Of a DNA stretch of 64,000 nt, positions 54,370 through 64,000 are shown in pieces; positions within the stretch are counted from its first letter, which is position 1; every line of letters begins with the position of its first letter. The notes under the pieces were generated by a model. It ran no database searches. It was not told the DNA's origin and saw only the letters and a list, made by a program, of their open reading frames with translations. Source of the stretch: Chlorokybus atmophyticus. Taxonomy: Eukaryota; Streptophyta; Chlorokybophyceae; Chlorokybales; Chlorokybaceae. The stretch covers positions 1,179,746-1,243,745 of the forward strand of contig RHPI01002438.1 in assembly GCA_009103225.1 (NCBI GenBank), written 5' to 3'. Both the position numbers and the translations under genes were made by a program.

Positions 54370-55975
54370 GGCAAGATAACAAGCATCATGTGCTACGCTG
54401 GTTAAGCCAAGGATACAAGCTGGATTGGGGGGGCACGTAAGAACCCAGCTAAAGAAGAGGTGAAGCAGATGTTGCTGCAGGAAGATTGCATTCCTAATTA
54501 TGTTGAGACAGTAATGCAAAGGGAAGCTCCAACTTCAATTAGATTGCGCAACAGGCAATCAGCTACATAACAGCGAGCGTTTGTGCTTGACGAGTTGAAT
54601 AATTTGATGCGCTCAGGTGCAATTTCTGCTGTACATCCTTCAGATGTGAAGGTGATTACAGGAATTGGAGTGGTTGAGAATGATAGCGGCAAGCTTCGCC
54701 TCATCATGGACCTGAGATGCATTCATGCCATTCTGGCACATATCCCCTTCAGTTATCACCATTTGGAGGATGCGTTGTTGTACACACGCAAAGGCTATTA
54801 TCAAGTGACAGCGGACTTGAAATCAGGCTATCATCATGTGCCAATACATGCGGACAGCAAGCCCTACTCGGCAAAGGAATTTGAAGAAGTTGTATACCGC
54901 TGGAATGTGCCTGACAAGCTACAAAAGTTATTGAAGCTGATTCGCAAGTTGATAAACTCGGACGTGATGACCAAGCGCATGTTGGCAAAGGTGGCAGGAA
55001 AATTAGTCGCAATGAAATAAGCTTTGGCCCCCGCATACCTGTATGCCCGCTGGCTGCTACAGCTAACCACCGATCAGAGTGATGGGGATGAGAATTTTAC
55101 ACCACCACCGTTGTTGATGGACTTCTTGCTGTGGTTGCAGCGAAGCCTGCCGCAATATAATGGTTTCGCATGCTGGAAGCCGCCACTTGCACATGAGTTG
55201 CGTGTTGATGCCTCCGGTACCGTGGGTTGGGGTGCTACAAACCTATGGGCGGCAATGGTGGGAAACTTTGCTCCTTAGCAACAAGGTCTGCCTTCCGCAG
55301 TGAAGGAGGCATTGGCGTATGTAGCTGCCTTTTTAGAGTTGACACGATAGTAACCAGTGTTGCATCATGCCACTGTGAGGATTGTTGGCGACTGTCAGCC
55401 CACCGTGGCCATGCTGATGAAGCTGACAGCATCGCATCGAGCTGTGCGATTGGCATTACACCGCTTGTGGCAAGTTCTGTGGGAACGAGACTTGGCCGTC
55501 TCCGTGGTGTTGGAGCCACGTGCGCTTAGTAGATGAAGATGCGCTCTTGAAGCTGCCAGACAAAGGGGATTGGGCTTTGGCAGGCACACCCACTATGTGC
55601 ATCCAGTCTCTGTTGAGAAAACCTTGCCTGGATGTGTTTGCAGCGGACCGGAACGCCAAATCTGCTGCATTCATGTCAGATGTGCCGATGCCAGGAAGCG
55701 TGGGCAATGCACTGACCTCTGATTGGAGGCAAGCTTGGCTGGAGGCTGGCAAGGGGATATTATGGTTTCACCCTCCGTTCGCCCTCCTGCATTAAGCATT
55801 TGCATTATTGCAGCATTATCGTCTACCATCTATTGTAATGTTGCCAGAATGGCACTTTTCTGTATGGTGGCCTGCTGTCATGGCATGGCCAAAGCGAGAC
55901 ATGCGTCATATGGGCAAACACATGGACTCGTTTGCAAAAGGCACCTGAGTGCCCGTCATAACCATTAACCCGGGA
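54370..55975 (+). pseudogene. DIRS/kangaroo-type RT and RNase H
   Basis: RT is read from about 54,400 (WLSQGYKLDWGG) through LNNLMRSGAISAVHPSDVKV, SGKLRLIMDLRCIHAIL and YYQVTADLKSGYHHVPIHAD to KVAGKLVAMK, with a TAA at 55,018-55,020 in frame. RNase H follows: ALAPAYLYARWLLQL, ELRVDASGTVGWGATN and DCQPTVAMLMKLTASHRAV. After a frameshift near 55,500: LVDEDALLKLPDKGDWAL, CLDVFAADRNAKSAAFMSD and WFHPPFALLH. The LRLI-x-DLR, DLKSGYHHV and DAS-x-x-GWGA signatures are DIRS-type, not Ty3. The expected catalytic region between DLKSGYHHV and RWNVPDK is shortened, so the YxDD box is missing. The 5' part with gag is lost at the C border. Confidence 0.75.
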
Positions 55976-57864
55976 TCATACCCGTACATTGTGGCTTATG
56001 TCACAGGGGAACCAGAGGTACATACCTGATGTGTAAGTACAGATGCATACTTTGCGCGCCTTTCCACAAATCTGAGGTTGAATGTCTTCCAGGGACACAC
56101 CCGTACGTAGCGCATGCTGCGCACCACCCCGACGGAATGAGTGTAGCCCAAGGTGAAGGCGATAAATTCCGCTTCTTAGAGAATGCTTGGTAAATGCGTG
56201 ATATGCGCAATCACTGCTAATACTGCGCTCTTCCCAGTGTTTTTTGTTGCGGGCTAGCGGGCGAAAGATGGGGCCTTTTGAAATGCTGAAGGGGCTCTCA
56301 TTTACATGGCTCAAGTACCGCTCCAGCACCTTGCAGAACTGCACACCTTTGTCGCTTTTACGAACCTTGATGGCTGGTACCCGCCCTGTACTATAGTTCT
56401 TGAGATGAGTAGCCTGTGTACAGACTTCTGTGCCCTTCGTCAAGATGTGTTCCATTTCTACGCGGGCCCCTTCACTGCCTCTGTAACAGTCAAGGCCAAA
56501 TTTCGTGATTTTCATGGCCATTTTAGGCCTTATTTGTAAGGTACATGTTTTTCATGACATAAGCGGATATCGGCGAGTTATGAGTCTGCCGCGGATATCG
56601 ACCGGGGCCCCAAGACCAGTCTGGAAGCCGCCAGAAAACGGAGGGCCAGTCGAGAAGGGCTCGACCAGATTTCCGGAAGGGCCTGGCGCCAAGTAGTATA
56701 ACTTGACCATATGAGCAGCAAATGAAGAGATCTTTGGTGCGTTGGAAAGGTCTAGAAGTGTACTACAAGATTCTGCAAGAATATCTTAGCTTCTAGTTCC
56801 GTTTAGCGCTAGGATCGTCTAGACAATAGCATGTGCAGACTGGTAGGTATAAAAGTGAAATTCTACAATTTGCAATACAACCTTTAACTCCCTAGTTTCT
56901 GGTGTGCAAGCTTGGTGGTGGTTAGCATAGGTTGCTAGCGTGTGGCCACTGGTGTGTGCTTGCTTGTGTGACGATCCAAGGCGCTACACGAGTCGGTGTG
57001 TAGCTTCGAGCGCATGTGCGTGCGTACGCGAGTGGCGGGGCGCGCGTGTGTGCTTGGCAGAGGGGGCAAGGTTCCGGTGTGAATACCGTGTCTTGGTGAG
57101 AGGGTTGTTGATTGGACTAACTTACAGGTGACAAGGCACGAGCACCGTTACAGCCTCTTTGCCATGTGCACCACAAGTACATGCATAATGTGTAGTCACC
57201 CCAAAGCACTGCGCTTTCATAAGTAGCTCGCATTGGTCGAACACTCTGCACCTGCTGCTGCGAAAGTAGCATACTAGTATGCTCATGTCTTTTTGAGCCA
57301 AAGCAATGGAAGACACATGCTGCACGCCGGCCTGAGCTGTCACTTTGACGTAGCCAGCGCGATACTCGCGCACGTCCACAGACTCGCAAGGGTTGCCAGC
57401 TGGATGACTTGTGCTTCATGGACCAACTCGGCCATGCCATTTGAACCCAGCGCTTAAGTGCATGATGGTCACCTCAACAGTGCTGCTGGATATCATGACT
57501 GCACCATGCTTATCTTTGCTCCGGGCTCTGCTGATATGTACGTCATTCTAATGCCCAGCGAGATAAGTTGTCACCACGGTGGGAGTAACGTCTTCCACAG
57601 CAACATGTAGAGCTTGCAGGTAGTGGATGAAGTCCTGCCACACCAATCTCGGCGAGCGCGCGTTTGCTCATGAGTGGCGGCAGCATTGATGCGCTCTACA
57701 TTGGCCAAGGCGAGCATGGCGCGTTGTTGCATGTTGCGTTGTAGTATGGACCCGTTGTTGATGTGCAATCGCTGTGTGCGCCGGGTCTTAGCATTTGCTT
57801 GCAGCGACCGTGCGAAGTCCATATCTGCGCATGTGACTCTCTTATGAATAGTTCGCTGCGCCAT
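55976..57864 (-). pseudogene. Tyrosine recombinase, antisense to the RT, split by a solo LTR
   Basis: The C-terminal half, 56,481-55,976, has LERYLSHVNESPFSISKGPI, then LGLHSFRRGGAQHALRTGVS with the H-x-x-R box and a downstream Tyr in CTYTSG, the pattern of a YR catalytic core. Upstream of the solo LTR (56,482-57,152) the same strand continues to 57,440 (AQAGVQHVSSIALAQKDM in one frame) and an Arg-rich N-terminal piece, 57,864-57,571 (ANVERINAAATHEQTRARRD). Removing the LTR and one GCCTC joins the frames at TWQRG-SEGARVEME. Convergent orientation to RT/RNase H is the layout of kangaroo elements. YR inserts circular cDNA without target duplication. Several frame changes make it non-functional. 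Confidence 0.65.
56482..57152 (+). mobile_element. Solo LTR of the element-B family
   Basis: 671 bp, TGTAACAGTCAAGG...GCACCGTTACA, flanked by a perfect 5-bp duplication GCCTC (56,477-56,481 and 57,153-57,157). It is close to the 5' LTR of element B at 3,160-3,819, including TATAAAAG. A solo LTR arises by recombination between the two LTRs of a full element. Confidence 0.92.
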
Positions 57865-58020
57865 TGATACGCATGTCGCAATACTAATGGCGTTTTGTGA
57901 AAACTACATGTCACTCTGAGCATCAATGCAATGTGTCCACCGATAGCTCGGGCATGTACAAATTCGACTGTTCTGTTTAAACAAGCAATGTTGTGTACTG
58001 ATGTACATTGGAAGAGGGTA

Positions 58021-58877
58021 GTAGTCAATAAAAACGCAGACGATTGCTACACCTATTACCACTCCTGTCACTGCAGAGGACATATCGTAGTGTCATAGTA
58101 CATGCCCGACTTTGCACACTAGTGTAAGATTATAGTTAGCAACTATTGTAAAAAAAATTCTTGCATCGCGTGAGAGCTCATACACTGGCCGATACTTGAC
58201 GGCCGACGTCACTGGCTGACAGCAAGTGACGTCGGCCGTCAGTAAATCCGCCACCACAGAGGATGCAGGCGAGCGCCGAACGCGCCCCTCAGCCTGCACC
58301 CTCTGCTAATAACCATAATTGAGTTACGCAATCGGTAGCTTGTGAAGCTTACCTTTCAGGGCCATGTGAGCTTGCACGGCGTAGTTGTTGTCGTTGTTGT
58401 TCTACTTGAGCAGCAACGACGGCGGTGGCGCTGAGCTTGTTTTTGACCCTCCCGCCACACCCTGACTTACGATGTGTGCAATACAGTGTGATTGCGCTTA
58501 CGCGTGTTGCGTTGTCTCGATTGCACGATTTTAGATGATCGCTACCGTTTAATCGCGTCTGATGCAAGTTGCGATCGCACAATGGTGAGAATTTGACTTT
58601 GATAGCGCTTCCAGCATACGATATGCCTAATCGCAAGCTTACGCGTGACGCGTTGTTTGCTTATAACGAGGTTGTTTTCGTGCCGTCGGTACGCCCTTCG
58701 CAGTCAATACAAACGCAAACAATTGCTACACCTATTACCACTCCTGTCATTGCAGAGAACAGATCGTAGTGTCATCGTACATGCCCGACTTTGCACACCA
58801 GTGTAGGATTATAGTTAGCAACTGTTCTAATCTAAATCTCGCATCGCGTGAGAGCTCATACACTAGGCAATACTCGT
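58021..58877 (+). repeat. Pair of ~175-bp direct repeats with a 17-bp hairpin between
   Basis: Copies lie at about 58,021-58,195 and 58,697-58,877 (GTCAATA-AAACGCA... to GAGAGCTCATACACT). Directly after copy 1 is a perfect inverted repeat, TGACGGCCGACGTCACT at 58,197-58,213 and its complement at 58,225-58,241. They follow the recombinase gene and could be the terminal direct repeats of the DIRS-type element. Between them I see no convincing gene; a short Cys-containing minus-strand ORF (58,636-58,349, with YCTHRKSGCGG) is unassigned. Confidence 0.6.
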
Positions 58878-59211
58878 CGGCGCCAACTATTGACCGGCAA
58901 GTTGCTTATAATAAACAGCTAACACGAGTGATTGATGTTAATAGTTAATATTAGGGTTTTAAGTAATACACGTGTCAAGCAGTGAATTTAGTTGCCGTCA
59001 CCTCAACGACGGCGTCGCTGGCGACGCCGATGTCGGTTAAAGGTTCGGTGAAAGTATGGGGAGTAAGGCACGATGCCGCCAAAGACATTCAAGAAGCGGC
59101 TTGAGGCTGCTGGCGGGTGACGCGGCCGGAAGAAGCGGCCGCTGGAGCTGTGGAGCCTGAGGAATTTGCTGATAGGCCGCTGGAGGTCCGGCCGATGAGG
59201 GGCAAAACAAC

Positions 59212-59976
59212 GTGGCCGACAAGAGGCGTGCTCTGAAGGCTAGGCTTACGCAGCCTGCCCCTATAGCTACGCAGCTGGTGCCGCCGCTGAAGTCACGTGC
59301 AAAGGCTGGCGCAGGGCGTGACGCTGTGACACAGGAGCAGGGCGTGACCTTGAAAAGCGCTACGCAGCCCTCTGAGCTCGTTGTGAAGCTGCCAAAGGTG
59401 CCACGCCGTCGCCGTAGCAGAGGGCAAGCATTGTCATCTGAAAAGGAAGAGGAGGTGATGAAGAAGAGGCACAAAAACAAGAAGAAAAAGAAGAAGGCTT
59501 TTATACACAAAAAGAAGCGCACATCCTCTACGTCATGGATTTCGTCATCGTCATCGTCATCATCCTCAGATAATGACAGCTCCGACTCTTCGGCCCAGCA
59601 TACAACATGCTTCAAGAAGACTGGCTTCACCAAGCGCCTGTTGAGGAACACGAAGACGTATGCATTGTGGGAGGAGCATCGCTCACGCAAGCTCTCACCT
59701 GGCGTGCAAGCCTGCTTCAAGACAATCGGTTGCGCCCTTTTCACAGGTCCCCCAGTGTCACAGATGGTGGCATTTTTTTATCAGATGCTATTCACGCATG
59801 TGCACAATGGCCTGGACTTTGCGACAGCTTTTGCATCGGGGGTGCGTGGTACTATCAATGATGCCCGCATTATTCGCGACAAGGAAGACAAGATCATCCG
59901 CCGCCTCACCAAGCTCGCCAACATCTTCCAAGGCAAAGCGGCTATGCAGAAGGCAAAGACATCCGCTCCCCTGTAA
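59212..59976 (+). CDS. Lys/Ser-rich protein of unknown function
   Basis: An open frame of 254 codons. The N-terminal half is basic with poly-Lys (KKRHKNKKKKKKAFIHKKKR), then poly-Ser and an acidic DNDSSDSS stretch, i.e. a disordered, nuclear-type region. The C-terminal 110 residues look folded (KRLLRNTKTYALWEEHRSRK, QACFKTIGCALFTGPP, IIRRLTKLANIFQGKAAMQK). The stop coincides with a CT|GTAAGT donor, so this may be an internal exon. No family recognised. The stretch 58,880-59,210 shows nothing definite. It may belong to a DNA transposon because palindromic repeats follow. Confidence 0.4.
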   Translation: MADKRRALKARLTQPAPIATQLVPPLKSRAKAGAGRDAVTQEQGVTLKSATQPSELVVKLPKVPRRRRSRGQALSSEKEEEVMKKRHKNKKKKKKAFIHKKKRTSSTSWISSSSSSSSSDNDSSDSSAQHTTCFKKTGFTKRLLRNTKTYALWEEHRSRKLSPGVQACFKTIGCALFTGPPVSQMVAFFYQMLFTHVHNGLDFATAFASGVRGTINDARIIRDKEDKIIRRLTKLANIFQGKAAMQKAKTSAPL

Positions 59977-60109
59977 GTGTGCTTGTTGTTTGCAAGCTTA
60001 TATTGTCAACTTGGTCAATAACCACACTCGTTGCAAGTGTTGGCACTATTGTAAGTGCACAGCGAGCACCGCAATGCGCAGGTTCTATAGACTATGTGCA
60101 ATGCACACA

Positions 60110-60300
60110 AGACACTGAAAGTGCACGATGTGCAATCATCAAGTCGCACAATGTGCGCATTATCTGTTTTCATATATGCACACAATGTGCATGCAGTCCC
60201 TTATTAGTCATAAAGCCGCACAATGTGCGCATGCATCGCGCATAGCGATGCACATTGTGTGCAAGGTTGCACACAATGTGCATGCAACCCTTGGTTGGTT
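60110..60300. repeat. Palindromic GCACAATGTGC repeats
   Basis: Six or more copies of CGCACAATGTGCGC / GCACACAATGTGCATGC in direct and inverted orientation within 190 bp. No gene is supported here. Confidence 0.75.
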
Positions 60301-60379
60301 AAGCTACAAGGTACGCATGTACTGGTTACTGGTCATTGTTGGCAATGCTCAGCTTGTTGAGCATGACACAGGGCTTTTC

Positions 60380-60676
60380 ACGCGGACCAGTTGGAGGCGG
60401 CGCGCAGACCACGTCTGGTACGCGACGGCGTACCAGTGCCGCGGCTGGTCCGGCGTGACCGGACCACGGGTGATCCGGCCCCAGAGCCGGACGCCATGGT
60501 CCGATCAACCGAACTAGGGCTGGTCGCGTGCCCCGCGGCCTGTGGACCGGCACAGCACTGGTATGGTATGCGATCCACACGGTAGGACCAGGGCTGATCG
60601 CGACTTACGAACCACAGCAGCACTGGTACATGTGATGTACAACAGGGGGACCAAGACTGGTGCAAGCTACACTGTA
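60380..60676. repeat. GGACCA/TGGTCC palindromic patch, left part
   Basis: Degenerate units such as AGACCACGTCTGGTA, ACCAGTGCCGCGGCTGGTCC and GGACCACGGGTGATCC recall the tnp2 subterminal repeats. The patch is interrupted by the pogo-like element and resumes at 63,218-63,310 (TACCATAGATGGTA, GCACCAAGCATGGTGC). It may be the end of another tnp2-type transposon. Confidence 0.45.
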
Positions 60677-61164
60677 CAGTCTACCCCCGTTATAAGAATC
60701 ACGTTTATCCCGGAGCTTTTCATGCCACTAACGGGGTTATTCTTTTGACGTTTAAGAGAATATATATTCTGTTAACGTTAAGAGAATATATATTCTTTTA
60801 GTGGGGGTCTCGCCAGAAAAGCGCATGAGCGTTTATAAGAATAAATATGCTATTAACGAAGTGTGTGCATTTCACATGTATATGATCAGTATGGTGAGTT
60901 TTACGTACATCAAGCAAATGAACACACAATGTAACCTGGTGTTGTGTGACAGCATGCATGCTTGAAGTGTTATAATACAACAAGTGTTTGTGTGCATAAA
61001 TGATGGCGCGCACGCATGCGTAAAATATGTAATGAATCTGCTTGAATGTGTACATGAGCATGTTGCTTTGCGTGTGTCTGCAAGAGCAAACAGCATGCAT
61101 CTGCAAGGCCATCACCACCAATACAAACATTGCACACTGCACTCGTACATGCATGGTATGCACG

Positions 61165-62535
61165 CTACTCTAACTCGACTGGCTCATCGACTGTGCCACA
61201 AGTGCTACCAATGCTAGCATCATGTCCAAAAGCACCCGCAGTAAAAAAGTCCTGTATGGTGGTCTGACGGCCAGCGTCAAACAGCTGATGCTTTATGACC
61301 GCGTTGCGCAGCTGCCGTAAGGTGAGCTGATGATGCTCTGAGATGGGGCAGTCATTGGTGGCGATGAAGGCCTCCACACCATCTAAGAACCTCATGCACT
61401 CTGCCACCGTGATGCGTGGGGGTGATTCCTCCTCCTCCTCATCATCTACAACACAAGGCATTATAAGTGCCCACTCATGCACATCATATGATACACGCAC
61501 ATGTACTGCAATTAGATCCCTCACCGTCAGCCTCATCTGGCTCAGCGGTGGCCCCCTCAACGCCTCCGACGCTTTGAAGGATGTCATCATCGCTCTGCCC
61601 GGCTTCGGTTGGGAGGGTGTCATCGACATGAACGAACTCAGCTGGGGAGAGCATCTCCGCACGTGGAATGGGGAGACGCTGCATGATGTCCCCGATCTCC
61701 TGTACAACAGCCTGCTCGCGCGCGTCAGTGTTGGGAGTTGGCGCGTGCCAAGCAAAGGGGGTGATGCCGCTCTTCCTCCAGCAATTGGAGATGGTGATTG
61801 CGGTGAGCTCCGCGTACGCCTCGCGACACCATATGATTGCCTCCCTCAACTGCACCTTTACCGTGCGCAAGTCGGTTGTTGGGTCGGCATCATACTGCTG
61901 CAGCAAGTACGCAACAAGCTTGCGCTTGTACCTGCCACGACCAAAGTGAGAAAGCATTACAAGCTCTGACGAACAAGGGGGGTCTGGTGATTTCACCGAT
62001 TCACCCACCCGTGTGATGCATTGAAGTCCTCTATGTTCAACTTGCTAGCAAAGTCCTTGCCCTTCTCTATCAATATCGCGTCTGTGATGGTGGCATTGCG
62101 AGCCCGAGCTTGTACAAACCATGCATACAATGCATCCTCCAACTTGGGATGTGCTGCAAGCCGCATGCGCTTGGTACTTGCAGCGAAATTACCACCCTGA
62201 GCTAGCGTCTCAACTATCTTATCACGGCCAGTCAGCAACTTGGACAATGCACTTTGTTTGATATCCAATTTCAACTTAGATTTGACAATAGCAATGANTA
62301 TCTGCATGAGACAACGTCTGGTCATACACACAAACTTACAATCACACATATGGACTTGCAGTTTGCACCAACAGACTTGCAAACTAGCAATAGTGTCAAA
62401 CACCTTACCTCTGCATTCATCCAAGCCTTCTTGTTGGTCTCGTACTCCACACCGATGCGGATGGGAGTCCATGTGCTCCCAAAAGACCTAGGTCTTTTGG
62501 ACGTACCAATCAGCAAAAGGGGATACTTTGTCATG
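61165..62535 (-). pseudogene. pogo/Tigger-like transposase lacking its catalytic core
   Basis: Exon 1 (about 62,535-62,416) encodes STWTPIRIGVEYETNKKAWM. After a GTAAGG...ATGCAG intron, exon 2 (about 62,298-61,993) has the pogo and CENP-B type DNA-binding domain: KLKLDIKQSALSKLLTGRDK, HPKLEDALYAWFVQARARN and DFNASHGWVNR. The next residues, after a deletion, are SELVMLSHFGRGRYKRKLVA and LREAIIWCREAYAELTAITI, followed by SNCWRKSGI, which is the very end of a pogo transposase. The roughly 200-residue DDE core between GWVNR and this end is missing. A ~77-bp GT-AG intron (about 61,524-61,447) precedes the acidic C-terminal exon ending at 61,165. An N lies in the sequence at 62,298. Confidence 0.75.
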
Positions 62536-62861
62536 CCATCTACCCTCGCATGCCAGTTCTTCTCAAGCCTGCCTACACCCAGCCCCACGCCCGGGCTACC
62601 AGCAGGAAAACCGCGCGAGCCCCAGCCTACTGCTAGCTACTGTATCACTCATGTAGCATGTAGCTAGGGCTACTTTATGGACCTGTCTGTAGGGACCGCG
62701 CGTAGCTGATCAGTTGCAAGTCTGTTAAGAACACATGTGCTATATCAAGTCTTAGGAGATTTCCGAAATAGCATGAGGCCTCGATGTGACCGTTGGCCTA
62801 GTGCCCGCGTGGCACTGCACAGTCATGATTTGACATGTATAAGTAGGAAGTCACGTCACCA
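62529..62861 (+). repeat. Fragment of repeat A (element D type)
   Basis: TGTCATGCCATCTACC... matches D A2 from its first base through about 333 bp to AAGTCACGTCACC, then ends at an N (62,862). It begins at the same base as A1 of D. It truncates the 5' end of the pogo transposase. Confidence 0.85.
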
Positions 62862-63217
62862 NTACACCTTTGCCCCCGCCGCCGCCGACCCTCGCGCCGC
62901 CGCCGCCGCCGCCGCCAACGCCGCATGGGGATAACCAGTGCCTCTGCAACTGACGTGGCGGCTTAAGGCACAGAAGCACTTGCATGGGCACAAGGGCACA
63001 AGAGCAAGTGCTTGCTTGTGCCCTTGCGCACAGCACTGCTACCCCCGATAAGAGCATATTACCACTGGGATTTTCATGCGGTAACATTATTCTTATTACG
63101 TACAAGACTATTCCACTAAGTGAAGATATTTACCTGTAAAACCATTGGTCTTTTCATAATCTATGATCTTAGCGGGGTTATTCCCTTACAGCGAATTCCT
63201 TTAACGGGGGTAGACTG
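62862..63217. other. GCC-repeat and inverted-repeat stretch in the right end of the pogo-like element
   Basis: It starts at an N with a (GCC)n run (62,876-62,925). Then GCACTTG/CAAGTGC and GCACAAGGGCACAAG inverted units follow (62,965-63,030), and the AACCCCGCTAAG-type subterminal repeat and terminal inverted repeat end it at 63,217. No gene is supported. Confidence 0.5.
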
Positions 63218-63310
63218 TAGTACACTGATGTACGACCGTGTATACCATAGATGGTACGCATTGCACTAGATGCACGGTGCTGCACCAAGCATGGTGCCGT
63301 GGCTGTCTCA

Positions 63311-64000
63311 GCGTACGGACCGGTCCCGCCGCGACTTGCACACGTCAGCAAGTATGCTAAGATGAGTTCAAGCCGGCCAGATAACCGCAGGCATTGCCTT
63401 GCCGGCTGGAGTTATCCTAAGCGTTGGCAGCAGTGCTTGCTGCCGCAGCACTGCCACATTACCAGCAGCGGAGCCAGGCCGATGAGATTTATGGCGTTTT
63501 TACATTGTCACTTAGCGTGTAGGACACGGTGAGCGCTGCTGTCCTGCAAACAACGCATGCTACATGTATGCTTCCACACCGCCCATGAGGAAGCATGCAA
63601 GTAAGCGGCTGGTGCAAGCTCACTGTAGTTTCTCACTGTTTCAATAGTTTCACTGTCATTCTGCTGCTTTATAGGTTGGGACTCCCCACAGCTTCCCCGC
63701 CGTTGCTTGTTGGTTGTTGTTGTTGCATGCCCAGTTGATGCTGTCGCTGCTGCAGCCTTCCATGGCTTGGCGTGATTTGTTTTGACCATGGTTTTGACAT
63801 TGCCGTAAGCTTAGCTTGGCTTGCAGCTGTCATTCTTCAATGGTCATGCAGCATGCCGTGGCTGTATGCACAGCCGCTGCTTCAGCGGGAGCAGAGGTTG
63901 GTTGTTGGTTAGGGTTAGTTGATGATGTTAACTGTTTTCGTGCTGTTTTTGCTGTCTTCCTGCTGCTGTCGTGCTTTGAGACAAACACATGGACACACCC
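63311..64000. other. No assigned gene at the right edge
   Basis: One minus-strand ORF (63,789-63,508, MVKTNHAKPWKAAAATASTG, Thr/Ala-rich) could be a first exon that runs leftward, but it has no recognisable domain and no supporting splice partner. The rest is GC-rich with several TGCTGCTG runs. Confidence 0.3.

Larger units (their letters stand above)
60677..63217 (-). mobile_element. pogo/Tigger-like DNA transposon
   Basis: Terminal inverted repeats CAGTCTACCCCCGTTA (left) and its complement at the right end, flanked by TA on both sides (60,675-60,676 and 63,218-63,219), the target of this superfamily. AACGGGGTTATTC-type repeats recur just inside both ends, and AAGAGAATATATATTCT is repeated at about 60,750 and 60,780. 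The transposase is on the minus strand. An LTR fragment (62,529-62,861) lies inside. Confidence 0.85.

Noticed and set aside
1-64000. tRNA, rRNA or riboswitch genes
   Set aside because: No cloverleaf with conserved T-arm, no rRNA core sequence and no riboswitch motif was recognised by eye; a covariance search would be decisive.

Overview
This window is a eukaryotic transposon graveyard with no ordinary host gene I can name. Introns with GT-AG borders, Ty3-like and copia-like retroelements, a tyrosine-recombinase (DIRS-type) retroelement and tnp2/pogo DNA transposons exclude prokaryotes and viruses. A recombinase gene antisense to RT/RNase H is the layout known from Volvox kangaroo elements, and cytosine methyltransferases inside retrotransposons have been reported from charophyte algae and dinoflagellates. 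A green alga is therefore my best guess (inference; no marker gene is present).

Layout. 1-3.1 kb: fragments of two unrecognised spliced genes and a palindrome-rich patch. 3.16-7.06 kb: a decayed Ty3-like element (B) with its 5' LTR. 7.06-11.40 kb: a gag-only element (A). 11.4-54.15 kb: a minus-strand Ty3-like element (C) broken into pieces by four insertions: A; a plus-strand relative (E, 12,181-20,295); a 13-kb tnp2/CACTA-like DNA transposon (25,982-39,040) sitting inside C gag; and element D (40,508-53,698) sitting inside C's terminal repeat. D is itself interrupted by a 2,047-bp copia-derived non-autonomous element (42,896-44,942). In all the insertions where both flanks survive, the target reading frame or repeat can be followed across the insertion. 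54.15-58.9 kb: a DIRS/kangaroo-like element, its recombinase split by a solo B-type LTR. 59-64 kb: an unknown Lys/Ser-rich ORF, palindromic repeats, and a pogo/Tigger-like transposon lacking its catalytic core and hit by an LTR fragment.

The main system is the A/C/D/E family. The pol of C, D and E runs protease - DNMT3-type cytosine-5 methyltransferase - RT - RNase H, and in D and E continues into integrase and a C-terminal PHD finger (C is cut off within pol). In D these modules lie in one frame (47,264-52,522) interrupted by only three stop codons. Even more unusual, A and D do not carry two normal LTRs. Their ends read A1 - internal - B1 A2 B2, the split-direct-repeat layout of tyrosine-recombinase elements, although D encodes a DDE integrase and is flanked by a 4-bp duplication. 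E reads A - internal - B with no terminal redundancy. I infer that cDNA is made as BA-internal-BA, circularised, and integrated through a near-palindromic junction (GGCACGACA-GC-TGTCATGCC) inside the repeat. The methyltransferase plus PHD finger suggest that the element writes, and perhaps reads, chromatin marks.
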